The notes below the pieces were generated by a model. It searched no databases. It had not been told where the DNA came from and was given only the letters and a program-made list of their open reading frames with translations. The position numbers and the translations under genes were made by a program. A DNA stretch of 64,000 nucleotides, taken from positions 1 through 64,000 of the forward strand of contig WHUX01000106.1 in assembly GCA_015179025.1 (NCBI GenBank), written 5' to 3'. Positions 1 through 10,644 of this stretch are shown here, piece after piece. The stretch comes from Terfezia claveryi. Its lineage: Eukaryota; Ascomycota; Pezizomycetes; Pezizales; Pezizaceae. Each line of letters begins with the position of its first letter. The first letter of the stretch is position 1.

Positions 1-492
1 GAAATCGTAGTCGTTGTATGGAGATATGTGCGGAGTTTCACGCTTTGTGATATGTTTCGTAGGAATTCATGCATTCGCGGGCATATATATATATATATGT
101 GCGAGAAACTCGTGCTTTTGGGGACATATATATATATATATGCGAGAAATCCATGAATTCCCGGGCATATATATATATAAATATGCGAGAAACTCGTGCT
201 TTTGGAGACTTATATATATATGTGCGAGAAACTCATGCTCTTGGGACATATATATATATATGCGAGAAACTCATGCTTTTGGGGACATATATATATATAT
301 GCGAGAAATCCATGCATTCGCGGGCTTATATGTCTCCAAAAGCATGAGTTTCTCGCATATATATATATAAGTCTCCAAAAGCACCAGTTTCTCGCTTATA
401 TATATATATAAGCCCGTGAATGCATGGATTCCTATGAAACATATCACAAAGCGTGAACTCCGCACATATCTCAATACCACGACTACGATTTC
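1..492. repeat. Foldback element with long inverted arms
   Basis: Positions 1-82 and 412-492 are near-perfect reverse complements, starting from GAAATCGTAGTCGT at the outer ends. Between them lie about eight copies of a roughly 40-bp unit: GCGAGAAACT, CATGCTTTTGGGGAC, then an (AT)n run. The units point one way up to about position 325 and the opposite way after it, so the whole block could fold into one long hairpin. Because position 1 is the window edge, the true left end may lie outside. No protein is supported: open frames here exist in several frames on both strands only because the unit is repetitive. It is most likely a non-autonomous foldback/MITE-type element. Confidence 0.75.
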
Positions 493-740
493 CCAATATG
501 ACTATTACCAGCCAGGCATTGGATAGTATGGCACCCGCGGCGAAAGGGGGCTGAGCGCCATTGGTCACTGTCATGCCACTTCTCTTGTTATCGCTTATCT
601 CATTGTCCTCGGAAAGTCTAAATTGTCGGCCTTAGCAGTCGGCCTTGGCAACTATCGTTTTCCTGTATATATACCTCCCTTCCCCGTGCATTTTCCCTTC
701 GCTCTCTATCCCAGCACATTACAGCTAGCATTAGAGTGAC
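493..740. other. Non-coding stretch with promoter-like sequence
   Basis: No gene is seen. A TATATATA box at about 664-671 is followed by a pyrimidine-rich stretch (CCTCCCTTCCCC...CCCTTCGCTCTC), which resembles a fungal core promoter or an LTR transcription start. The only thing downstream is the 12-bp tandem array, so the role is unclear. Confidence 0.3.
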
Positions 741-957
741 TATTGGAGCGAGTATTACGCGAGTATTAGAGCGAGTATTAGAGCGAGTATTAGAGCGAGG
801 ATTGGAGCGAGTGTTAGAGCGAGTATTGGAGCGAGTATTAGGGCGAGTATTAGAGCGAGTATTGGAGCGAGTATTAGAGCGAGTATTGGAGCGAGTATTA
901 GAGCGAGTATTAGAGCGAGTGTTAGTGCGAGTATTAGAGCGAGTGTTAGTGCGATTG
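741..957. repeat. 12-bp tandem repeat array
   Basis: About 18 head-to-tail copies of GAGCGAGTATTA/G with few substitutions (GTGTTA, GGATTG, GTGCGA variants). Because 12 is a multiple of 3, several frames stay open on both strands: one reads RVLE repeats, and the opposite strand reads SNTR repeats. I see no independent sign of translation, so I treat it as a minisatellite. Confidence 0.85.
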
Positions 958-1337
958 GAGCAGCGATTGCATGCTCTATATATATATCTATTACTTCTGT
1001 GTATATAATTATTAGCGAATACAATGGATATTTCTGCTATGTGCATATTCAATGGCTGCAATAGTGGCTACGTACCTGGCTGTCGTACATGCAAGTGGTG
1101 AGCGGATGTGCATTGTAGAACAGAGCGATTGTGGGCTATCCGTTAGCAACGCCAGCGGTAGAACCTATAGCGTTGGGAACGAGCAGCCCGTTCCATGTTG
1201 CGTCCAAGAGGAGGGAGCATCTGCAAAGCGCATGTGTTGCGTCCCAGGCGCGCGAGCACCGCTCGAGCACCGTCCGAGTGCGTCCGGACGCTCACGCGCC
1301 GAGCGTTTGGCATCCTGATCTTGAGTTTGTCTCCCAT

Positions 1338-1376
1338 GCGTCCTGTGCGTCCCAGGCGTCCGGACGCACAGGACGC
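1338..1376. repeat. Perfect 15-bp GC-rich inverted repeat
   Basis: GCGTCCTGTGCGTCC at 1338-1352 is exactly complemented by 1362-1376, with a 9-bp loop. It lies inside a GCGTCC-rich block (about 1196-1376) just where gypsy copy B loses similarity to its relatives, so it may mark the truncation or insertion junction. Confidence 0.7.
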
Positions 1377-1389
1377 AAATAATATTTTT

Positions 1390-1466
1390 GGTGATGGGTC
1401 TGATGAAATCGGAGTTGCCCTCCAGGCTGCGAATCTATTGGTGGGTAGTGGAATGCTGGCGGACAT
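1390..1466 (-). pseudogene. Gypsy copy B: gag N-terminal fragment
   Basis: Reading leftward from an ATG at 1466, the peptide starts MSASIPLPTNRFAAWRATPI. This aligns with the Gag starts of the other two family members here (MSGAALPPPAVRFQTW at 33554 and MAAQDTTPTLAARFQAW at 2427). Similarity stops after about 25 residues near 1390, where unrelated GC-rich sequence begins. The primer-binding-site region (GATCCAAC on the plus strand, about 1486-1493) and the LTR lie immediately to the right, as expected for a minus-strand element. Only this stub of the internal region remains. Confidence 0.7.
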
Positions 1467-1497
1467 CGTACCGGTTGGTCTGAAAGATCCAACGTAG

Positions 1498-1810
1498 TGT
1501 AATGAGGGCTCTGGGGGACAAGGCGACCAAGGGGTATGCCGGGGAAGTGGCAAGGGGCAATCGCACACGTAGGAGCGCTACGTGTGTGATCTGGGGAAAG
1601 GCTAGGGTAAGACACACGTAGGAACGCTACGTGTGTGACCAGAGGAAGACTGAGACGGGGGGCAAGGGCAAGAGGCAAGAGGCAAGAGAGGCAGGGGGCA
1701 AGGGACACGAGACACGCGGAGGCAGTTGCCGCATGTGTCAAGGGAGGCAGCTGTACTGCAGAGTTGTTTGTTCGAGACAAGGATGTGCACAAGGGAGGTG
1801 CACAAGCACT
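1498..1810 (-). mobile_element. Gypsy copy B LTR, left part
   Basis: The sequence starts TGTAATGAGGGCTCTGGGGG and matches the plus-strand reading of the LTRs at 27816 and 33591. At 1810 it is cut by insertion of gypsy copy A. The remainder of this LTR resumes at 8144, after the full length of copy A. It contains two CACACGTAG...CTACGTGTG palindromes also found in the other LTRs. Confidence 0.85.
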
Positions 1811-2391
1811 TGTCACAACCGTGTTCTTAGTCTTGATTTGACACTCGAACAGGCTTGTTCGGGTGTCGTGCTGTTTTGACACTCGAACAGGCTTGTTTGG
1901 GTGTCGTCGATGGGTGATTGTTATCTTAGCTTCCGAGATAGGAATCTCGGGAAGCTTATTCCTTCCACGGCCTTGGCCTGGAATCATGTATATATATCTT
2001 TGTCCCTCCGCCCTCTTGTTGGATCCCCATCCAACGTCTTGTATATCCAATACAGGTCCTTGCTTCTCTCCACGTTAGTGCATCTCCCTTGTGCACCTCC
2101 TTGTCTCGCCTCGACTCTGCAGCCCTGCTGCCAGTGCACACCCCGCGAACCTCCTGTCCTTGTCTTGCCTCGCTTTGTCTCTGCAGCCCAGCTGCCTCCC
2201 TTGACACACGCGGCAACTGCTTCCACATGTCTCGTGTCCCTTGCCCTCTGCCCCTCTTGCCTCTTGCCCTTGCCCCCCATCCCAGCCTTCCCCTAGTCAC
2301 ACACGTAGCGTTCCTACGTGTATCTCGTCTTAGCCTCTGCCTTCTTCCCAGTGTACCCCTTGGTTGCCTTATTCCCAGAGCCCATGTTACA
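1811..2391 (+). repeat. 5' LTR of gypsy copy A
   Basis: 581 bp, TGTCACAACC...CATGTTACA. Near its start are two palindromic units of about 28 bp (GACACTCGAACAGG plus its near-complement). A TATATATA box lies at about 1988. It differs from the 3' LTR at scattered positions and by small indels (for example near 2133-2141, TGCCAGTGCACACC against TGCATACC), which indicates some age. Confidence 0.9.
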
Positions 2392-2426
2392 CTACGTTGG
2401 ATCACCCTGATCAACCGGTATGCTCA

Positions 2427-3662
2427 ATGGCTGCCCAAGACACCACTCCCACGCTCGCAGCCAGATTTCAAGCCTGGCAAGCTCTACCCATTCCCATGAA
2501 CCAGGCCGATTTCGGCAGCTATTGTCAGACCATTATTGATATATATCTGGCAGCGGATGCCTTAGGCCAATGACTGGAATCGGCCATACATGAAGGACAA
2601 CAAAAACAGACCAGGGCCAATGACGAAGTCACAATACTCACCGAAGACCTCCTCTCATGCCAGGCCGACCTCGCCTCCTGCCAAAACAACCTCGTGACCG
2701 CCCAAAACGACTTAGTCAACGAAAGAAGAACCATTCAGACCCTGAATAGGGCTCTGGACACGATCGGATTCCAAACAGCCCCAGCACCCCAAGCATCCCA
2801 GACACCCAAAACCCAAGATCTCCCTACCCTGCCAAAGTTCAATAGCGACAGGACTCGCCTGAAAGCCTGGAAAAATTCCATCAAAATCAAACTAACTGGG
2901 GATACTGCAAAATTCCTTACCATTCAGCACCGATTAGCTTATGTATACGGCCTATTGGAGGGCAGAGCTTTAGACCAGGTCCAACCCTATGTGCTCGATG
3001 ACCACTTCAACCTCCCTGATATTGCTGCTCTGCTCACAATCCTCGACCGTGCCTTCGGAGACTCAGACCCCGTAGGTACGGCAACTCGCGCTCTCCAAGC
3101 ACTAAAACAGAAGGGCCATGACCTCTCAACATATGTGGCAGAATTCTCAAGGTTGGCAGCAGAGGTGGAGTGGAACGATCGGGTGAAGCTGGAACAGTTC
3201 AAGGAAGGCCTCAATATTGAGCTCAAACAGGCCCTCCTCCAATCTCCAGATGTTAAAACCCTAGATGAATTTATTGATCAGGCATCCAAGATGGAGCAAA
3301 AGATGGCTAGGTTGAGAGTCCAGGTCAGTGCCCCCAGTACCTATCGGCCTCCTGTGAAAACCCAGCACCCCTAGCAACAAACTCGACTCCAGAACCCTAG
3401 CCCTCAGACCCAAGCTACAGCCAATATGCCAGCCCACCCATCTCTAGTGGTGGGTGGCACCACCCCCATGGATTTATCATCAGGAAGGCCCCGCCTGACA
3501 CAAGAAGAGAGGGAACGTCGCCGCAACAATGGGTTGTGCATTGCCTGTGGGAAAGGGGACCACTTCATCACGGCCTGTCCCCTCCGCAAAAACCGCTCCT
3601 TGGCCGTACATGCGATATTCAAGACCCTAGAAGAGTCGGGAAAAGTGGAGTCCCTTGCCTAG
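2427..3662 (+). pseudogene. Gag of gypsy copy A (interrupted)
   Basis: Structural protein of a chromodomain gypsy retrotransposon. The frame starts at the ATG at 2427 (MAAQDTTPTLAARFQAW) and should end at TAG 3660-3662. It is broken by TGA at 2571-2573 and TAG at 3372-3374. The capsid-like region (LPKFNSDRTRLKAWKNSIKI onward) and a CCHC zinc knuckle (CIACGKGDHFITACP) are recognisable and align with the intact Gag at 32358-33554. A GGGAAAA heptamer at 3638-3644 lies just before the stop codon, where pol continues in the -1 frame. Confidence 0.9.
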
Positions 3663-3685
3663 TTACTGACACTAGCAAGGGACCT
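3638..3685 (+). promoter_or_regulatory. Candidate -1 ribosomal frameshift signal
   Basis: The heptamer GGGAAAA (3638-3644) sits in the Gag frame as G GGA AAA, the X XXY YYZ arrangement of -1 slippery sites. A short spacer is followed by a stem: CCCTTGC and CTAGT pair with ACTA and GCAAGGG around a TTACTGAC loop that covers the gag stop. Pol is in the -1 frame. The same layout occurs in the intact copy at 32340-32382. Function is inferred, not shown. Confidence 0.65.
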
Positions 3686-6600
3686 ATCCTGAGTCATTTG
3701 TCTTTGTCGTCTTTCTCTGTTCCTGCATCTATGTCTGTTGATGAATCTCGCTTGTTTGGCGAGCATTTTGTAGTACCAATAACTGTTAAATTCAATGGTA
3801 AAATAGTGGTAACATCAGCTCTCATAGATTGTGGTGCTTCAGGAATAGCCTTCATTGATCAGACCTTTGTCAGTAAAAATTCGATACCAACAGCCAAGCT
3901 AAAGACCCTCCGCCTTCTTAATGTCATTGATGGCCGACCTATCTCTTCCGGGGCTATTACCGACCTCGCATGCCTACCTAGTGCCATTGGAGACCATTCT
4001 GAAAGCCTCCCCATATTTGTAACCAAGCTCAAATACCCTATTGTCCTGGGGATCCCCTGGCCCCGAATGCATGATGTCTCCGTTAACTTTGGCTCTTACA
4101 CCTTGAACTTTAACAGTGGGTATTGCAAGAAGCATTGCGGTGCCCCATAGACTGCCGTTAAAGGATTATGTGCCCTACCACCCCCGATAGAGGATCCTAG
4201 CCAGGTGATGGCAGAAACCCCCTCACTAAAACCCCTCGATATCAACTTCATTGGAGCAGGGGCCTTTGCTTACCTTACCAGAAGGCACAAGCTGAAAGCC
4301 CATACTCTATCAATCTGCAAAGTTAACCTGGAAATCAATAAGCTGCGGTCCAAGGAAGAATGGAAGTCCATGGTGCCGGGTGAATACCACGAATTCATTG
4401 ACTTGTTCTCTGAGAAAGCCGCGGAGAAGCTTGCCCCCCATCGACCATACGACCACACAATCCCACTGGTAGAAGGTAAGACCCCCCCTTATAGACCTCT
4501 TTATGGGATGTCCCGGATGGAACTGGAAGCTCTGAAAAAGTATCTGGAGAAAAACCTCAACAAGAGCTTCATTCGCCACAGCTCCTCTCTAGCGGATGCC
4601 CCGGTGCTGTTCGTGAAGAAGTCGGACGGCTCTCTTCAGTTGTGTGTTGATTATCGTGGCCTGAACGAGATAACGGTCAAGAACAGGTACCTCCTACCTC
4701 TGATCCAGGAAACATTAGCCAGGCTCTCCAAGGCAAAATGGTTCACTAAACTGGATTTGAGGGGAGCCTATAACCTAGTCCGAATAGCTGAAGGTGAAGA
4801 GTGGAAAACGGCCTTCCGCACCTGGTATGGGCACTTCGAGTACAATGTCATGCCTTTCGGCTTAACCAACGCTCCGGCCTCTTTCCAGCACTTTATTAAT
4901 GATACCCTATGAGACTTTTTGGATGTGTTCTGCACAGCCTACCTGGATGATATCCTGATCTATTCAGACACCCTGGCAGAGCACAAAATCCATGTCCGAC
5001 AAGTGCTGGAAAAGCTGGAGCAAGCCGGATTATACCTCAAGCCCGAGAAATGCGAGTTTTATGTACAGGAGGTCAAGTATCTGGGGTTGATTATCACTAC
5101 CGAAGGTATCAGGATGGATCCCACCAAGGTTGCCGCTGTCCAGGAATGGCAAATCCCAGCAAATCTCAAGGATGTCCAAGCATTCTTGAGGTTCACTAAC
5201 TTTTACCGGCGGTTCATTCTAGGGTATTCGAAGATCGTAGCCCCCCTCACCACCCTGACCAAGAAAGACTAGCGCTTCGACTGGAATCCAGAAGCCCAAT
5301 CTGCCTTCTAGAACCTCAAGGAAGCTTTCTGCTCAGCACCGATCCTGGCCCATTTCGATCCGGACAGCGAATGTATCATGGAGACTGACACCTCCAACTA
5401 TGTCTCTGCGGGAATCTTGTCTCAGTATGTTAATGGGATCCTCCACCCAGTGGCATACTTCTCAAAAAAGCACTCTTCGGCTGAGTGTAATTATGAAATC
5501 TATGATAAAGAGTTAATGGCCATTATGCGAGCGTTCAAGGAGTGGAAGCCATACCTGGAGTCAGCCAAGGGGATCATCGAGGTGCTATCCGATCATAAGA
5601 ATCTTGAGTACTTCACCACCACTAAGCTGCTGAACCGACGGCAGGCTAGGTGGTCAGAGTTCTTATCTCGATTCAACTTCAAGATCAAGTATCGGCCTGG
5701 AAAAGCTGGGGATAAGCCGGATGCACTGACCAGGAGATCAGGAGATCTCCCTAAAGGGGGGATGAAAGGCTGAAGTACCAAAATCAGGTGGTACTGAAAC
5801 CTGAAAATCTTGACCTGGCGGCCACTAGCCATGCTGATGCTGATACTGATGCTGATGCTGATGCTGATGCTGATGCTGATGCTAAAGCTGAAGCGAACCC
5901 AGGAGCAGATCTCCTTCTGCGGATACAACGGGCATATGCAGAGGACGACCTGGTTAAGGATATAATCGCTGCAGTGGAGTCTGGACAGTGCCGTCACACC
6001 AAGATTTCCCTAGCTGAGTGCACCACTCAGGACGGCCTCCTATACCACCTAGATCGGCTCTATATACCTGAAGGAGAGCTGCGGATGCAGCTGATCAAAA
6101 AACACCATGATACCCTGGCTGCGGGTCATCCTGGAGTAGCTAAAACGTTAGAGCTACTAGCTAGGCAATATACGTGGATTGACCAACGGAAGGAGGTGGA
6201 GCGGTACATACGGAATTGCCATGTCTGCAAGCATGCCAAACCCACCCGCCACACTCCGTATAGTACCCTGAAGCCCCTGGAAGTCCCAGAACAACCCTGG
6301 CAACACCTGACTATGGACTTCGTCACCGGATTGCCAGAAGACTTAGGATTCAATGCCATCTTAATGGTAGTGGATCGGTTGACAAAAATGAGGCATGTGA
6401 TACCCTGTCGAGACACCTGCTCAGCCCCTGAATTGGCATCCCTTTACCTGAATAATGTCTTCCATTACCATGGCCTCCTGGCGTCGGTTGTCTCAGACCG
6501 CGGCCTTCAGTTCGTCGCCGACTTCTGGAGAACCTTCTGTGAGCTGCTGGGTATTGAAGTACACCTGTCCATGGCATACCACCCTCAGACTGATGGCCAG

Positions 6601-7371
6601 TCAGAACGTATGAACGCCATCATGGAGCAGTACCTGAGGGCGTACATCAATTATCAGCAGAATAACTGGGTTTCGTTGCTGGCGACCTGCTAGTTTTCTG
6701 CCAACAACTACTTCTCCGAGACCCTGAAGACCTCCCCATTCCTGGCCAATTATGGCTGGCACCCTCGGTTCGTAGACTCCCTGGCACCTCTGCACAAGGC
6801 CAGGGAGAATGCCCCAGCCAAGGACTTCGCAACAGAGATCACAAAACTCCATGCTACCTTGAAGGCTGAGTTGGCCTACGCCCAAGCCAAGCAAGCGGAG
6901 TATGCCAATGGGTCTCGGTTGCCAGCTCCTAAATACCACTCAGGGAACTAAGTATGGCTCTCCAGCAGGCACTTCCGAATGGAACGGCCATCTCGTAAGC
7001 TGGATCACAAGTTCCTAGGCCCCAACGAAGTGTTAGCAGCTGTGGCCACTCATGCTTATCAGCTGAGGTTTCTCAAGGATATCAAGCGCCATCCGGTCGT
7101 TCATGTCTCGGAGATCGAGCCAGCTGATGACAATCCCCTTCCCGGGCAAAAGCACCCCCCACCTTCTCTAGTGGTGATCGCAGGTGAAGAGGAGTGGGAG
7201 GTTGAGGAGGTACTGGACTCAAGGAAATGCTATGGACGAGTTCAGTATAAGGTCAAGTAGTTAGGGGATGAGGAGGCTACCTGGCAACCCACAAAGGACT
7301 TGGAGAATGCACAGGATTTGGTCGCCCTATTCCACCAGCAATACCCAAGGAAGCCTCGCCCAATGGAATGA
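3645..7371 (+). pseudogene. Pol of gypsy copy A (interrupted)
   Basis: Polyprotein in the order protease (DCGASG), reverse transcriptase (YLDDILIYS near 4940), RNase H, integrase (zinc HHCC region near 6105-6240, DDE core, TDGQSE near 6590) and a C-terminal chromodomain (about 7180-7340). In-frame stops lie at about 4148, 4910, 5270, 5308, 6691, 6950 and 7258. A 1-bp deletion near 5757 (AAAGGGGGG against AAAGGAGGGG in the intact copy) shifts the frame. Several stops are CAG-to-TAG or TGG-to-TAG changes, as expected from C-to-T decay. Before the integrase there is an expanded GCTGAT microsatellite (about 5833-5884). Confidence 0.9.
5833..5884 (+). repeat. GCTGAT microsatellite inside pol
   Basis: About eight GCTGAT units encode alternating Asp-Ala between RNase H and integrase. 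The intact family member has only a short ADAN...ADAG stretch at the equivalent place, so this is a lineage-specific expansion in a dead copy. Confidence 0.8.
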
Positions 7372-7568
7372 TGTTGTGTCTTTTGAGAGTCATACGGTGG
7401 GGCCTGTCCGACTCTCATTCTTCTCGTTCTTCTCGCTCTTCTCGTTCTTCTTGTTGTTTGGAGTTGGAATCCTTGTCGTTGCCTTTGTTATTGTTTCCTG
7501 TGTTGATTTTGCCGGTTATCGTGCCCAGGTCTCCTAGTCACTGGAGCTCCAGCCTAAAGGGGGGATAG

Positions 7569-8143
7569 TGTCACAACCGTGTTCTTAGTCTTGATTTGAC
7601 ACTCGAACAGGCTTGTTCGGGTGTCGTGCTGTTTTGACACTCGAACAGGCTTGTTCGGGTGTCATCGATGGGTGATTGTTATCTTAGCTTCCGAGATAGG
7701 AATCTTGGGAAGCTTATTCCTTCCACGGCCTTGGCCTGGAATCATGTATATATATCTTCGTCCCTCCGCCCTCTCGTTGGATCCCCATCCAATGTCTTGT
7801 ATATCCAATACAGGGCCTTGCTTCTCTCCACGTTGGTGCATCTCCCTTGTGCACCTCCTTGTCTCGCCTCGACTCTGCAGCCCTGCTGCATACCCCGCGA
7901 ACCTCCTGTCCTTGTCTTGCCTTGCCTTGTCTCTACAGCCCAGCTGCCTCCCTTGACACACGCGGCAACTGCTTCCACGTGTCTCATATCCCTTGCCCTC
8001 TGCCCCTCTTGCCTCTTGCCCTTGCTCCCCGTCCCAGCCTTCCCCTAGTCACACACGTAGCGTTCCTACGTGTGTCTTGCCCTAGCCTCTGCCTTCTTCC
8101 CGGCGTACCCCTTGGTCGCCTTGTTCCTAGAGCCCACGTTACA
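7569..8143 (+). repeat. 3' LTR of gypsy copy A
   Basis: 575 bp, starting TGTCACAACCGTG directly after the purine tract and ending CCCACGTTACA. It carries the same two palindromic units near the start and the CACACGTAG palindrome near the end. Confidence 0.9.
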
Positions 8144-8387
8144 GCGCTGGGGGAAGCAAGGTCCTGTATTGGGTATATAAGACGTTGGATAGAGATCCAA
8201 CGAAAGGGCGGAGAGAGCAAGCTATATATACAGGCTTCCTTCCTGGCCAAGGCCACTGGAAGGAATAAGGTTCCCGAGACCCCTTATCTTGGGAACAGAG
8301 ATAACAACGATATCAATCAACAATAACGAGAGTCGGACGGAATCCCGTCTGATTCTCAAACCCGGCTAGGAAAGGATGGTTGTGACA
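8144..8387 (-). mobile_element. Gypsy copy B LTR, right part
   Basis: Continuation of the LTR interrupted at 1810. From GCGCTGGGGGAAGCAAGG it follows the order of the LTRs at 27816 and 33591 and ends GGATGGTTGTGACA at 8387. Sequence to the right is internal gag of copy C, so copy B inserted into copy C. Confidence 0.85.
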
Positions 8388-9082
8388 CATAGTACCTCTT
8401 CTGCTAGCCTTGAGAATTCAGCTATATATGTCAAGAGGTCATTGCCTTATTGTCTTAGGGCCCGAAGGGCTCTGGTTGCTGTTCCTGCTGAGTCTGGATC
8501 TCCAAATGCCCAATCAAGGATAGCGAATAGTACAGGAATATCTGCTAGTTTGATACCCAAGTCTTGGACATATGGTTGGACTTGATCCAAGGCTTTATCC
8601 TTCAATAGCCCATACATATAGGCCAAGCAGTGTTAGATGGTGGAGAACTTTGCAGCGTCCCCATTTAGCTTGATATTTATTGAGTTTTTCTAAGGTTTGA
8701 GGCGGGACCTTTTACCCTTTAATTTCATTTGAGTGGGGAGGTCCTATGTTTTGGGGGCTTGAGGTACCTGATTCCTAGAGTTTATGGTGTCTAGGGCCCT
8801 AGTCAGGGTTTAGACAGTCCTCTTTTCATTGGCCAAGTCCTTCTGGTAGGATATAAGGTCCTCTGTAAGTATTGTGATTTTATCTTTAGCTCTGGCCAGT
8901 TTCTATTGGGCTTCACACATAGCTGCTTCTAGTTGCAAACCCATGGTGTCCGCAGTGAGGTAAATGTTGATAATGGTATTGCAATAGTTGTTGAAGTTGG
9001 TCTGATTTTTTGGGATTAGCAGTACTTGCCAGGCTTGGAATCTAGCTCCTGGTAGCGTAGGAGTAGTTTCTTGAGTTGCCAT
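8388..9082 (-). pseudogene. Gypsy copy C: decayed gag
   Basis: Reads leftward from an ATG at 9082 (MATQETTPTLPGARFQAWQ), similar to the other Gag starts. The right-to-left order then follows Gag to the region equivalent to YVAEFSRL, where copy B is inserted (8387). Many stops and A/T substitutions are present. This is the oldest gypsy layer in the nest. Confidence 0.75.
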
Positions 9083-9121
9083 AATGTGGACGTACCACTT
9101 GGTCAGGGTGATCCAACATAG

Positions 9122-9606
9122 TGTAACAATGGCTCTGGGAACAAGGTGACCAAGGAGTATGCCGAGGCAAGAGTAAGGCTAGAGTAATATATATGTAGGA
9201 ATGCTATATATGTGACTAGGGGAAAAGGCTAGGATAGGGGTAAGGGTGAGAGCGAGAGAGGTACACGGGAGTAGTAGGAGGCAGTAGGGCTGCAGAGCTG
9301 TTCACGAGATAAGGAGGTGCACAAGGGAGGTGCACAAGTGCTGGAAGAAGCAAGGTCCTATATTAGGTATACAAGACATTAGATAGGGATCTAATGATAG
9401 TACGAGGGATAAGGGCTATATATATATAATTCCAAGCCAAGGTAATAAAAGGAATAAGCTTCCCAAGATCTCTATCTCAGAAGCCAAGTAAGGTAATGAT
9501 AACCCATCACCTGCGATTGCAGGTAATAATAAAGGCAACAATGACAATAACCCATCACCTGTAATCACAGGTGATGACAAAGACAACTGAGCATATGGTT
9601 ATGACA
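9122..9606 (-). repeat. LTR of gypsy copy C, RIP-like
   Basis: Starts TGTAACAATGGCTCTGGG just after GATCCAACATAG and ends GGTTATGACA. The palindrome that reads CACACGTAGGAACGCTACGT in young LTRs reads ATATATGTAGGAATGCTATA here, a direct record of C-to-T and G-to-A change. The palindromic U3 repeats of the other LTRs are replaced by two copies of a different unit (ACCCATCACCTG... at about 9510-9575). Confidence 0.75.
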
Positions 9607-10642
9607 GAGTAAGTAAAAAAAATCTAAATGAATAAAGTAGAGGTTGAAAAAAAGTAAATATATTCAAAAAAAGCTTATACTGATTTGTTATATATATAGT
9701 CTAAGAAAGTATCTAATAGTAACTTAGATACTAATATAGATATTAAATAAATTCAACTTCTAATTCTAAAATACTAAAGAATTAAAAAGTAAAACTCAGA
9801 TATCTTAGATAACTTATATATAAATAGATTAGTAGCTATAGTAGAAAAACTTACTATTGTAATTTTTTAAAGCATAGAAAGTAATAAAACTTAGATAAGT
9901 TAGGTTTAGAAGATTAAAAAGTTAAAAGAAAATATAAAAGAAATAAATAAACTTTTAAAATAGTTATTAAATTAAAGAATAAGCTTAAAGAAAATAGACT
10001 TAGTAAAAATAAGCTTAGTAAGGACAAGTTTAGTAGAAATAAAATTAGAAGTATCAAAATAATAAAGTTAAGCTTTTGAACTTAAAATAAAATATTAGTT
10101 AACTAAAAGAGATAGATATAAAAATTAAATTAAAATTAAACTTTTATATATATATATATATAAATATTTATTAGAAATATAATAAGTATATAATATACTT
10201 TAATTAGTAAATACTCTATTTTTATAATTTATAAGTATATAACAAATTGCTATAAAACTAATATTTTACTAAAACTATATTTAACTACAATTTATAAAGA
10301 AAATATATATATATTAAATACTTGTATTTTTAAAGAAAGTAGTTAACCTAAAAGTATTTTATATAAACTTATTACCTTATAACCTATACTATATATAAGA
10401 TTACTATATATATATAGCTATATATAATACCTATACCTTTCTAAAGGCTTTTAATATACCTATTAAAGTTGATTTTCAATTGTAGATTACTTTCAAGTAG
10501 CTTAATTCTCTAACTTTCCTTCAAATAGCCTAGTAGAATAAGAAATAAATCTATTAAAGATTGTAATTGCCTAGAATTTAATAGTATAATCCTTTTTATA
10601 TTCTAAATACTAATTGTATTGACCCTTAGAAGGCCAATATAG
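9607..10642. other. AT-rich block without genes
   Basis: About 1 kb dominated by TA-rich words (TATATA, TTAGAT, AATAAG) with stops in all frames. Its composition resembles heavily RIP-mutated repeats. No family can be recognised. Confidence 0.6.
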
Positions 10643-10644
10643 TA

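Larger units (their letters stand above)
1811..8143 (+). mobile_element. Ty3/gypsy copy A, decayed full-length element
   Basis: Plus-strand element of about 6.3 kb. The 5' LTR is 1811-2391 and the 3' LTR 7569-8143; both start TGTCACAACCGTG and end GTTACA. A purine tract (AAAGGGGGGATAG) abuts the 3' LTR. Flanks are GCACT (1806-1810) and GCGCT (8144-8148), a 5-bp target duplication with one transition. The interior carries gag and pol frames broken by many stops and at least one 1-bp deletion, so it is not autonomous. It inserted into the LTR of copy B. Confidence 0.93.

Noticed and set aside
736..1061. Repeat proteins (RVLE or SNTR repeats) from the 12-bp array
   Set aside because: Open on both strands simply because the unit length is a multiple of three.
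4919..5272. Separate short genes within gypsy copy A
   Set aside because: They are consecutive pieces of one pol frame broken by stops, aligned to the intact Pol at 28615.
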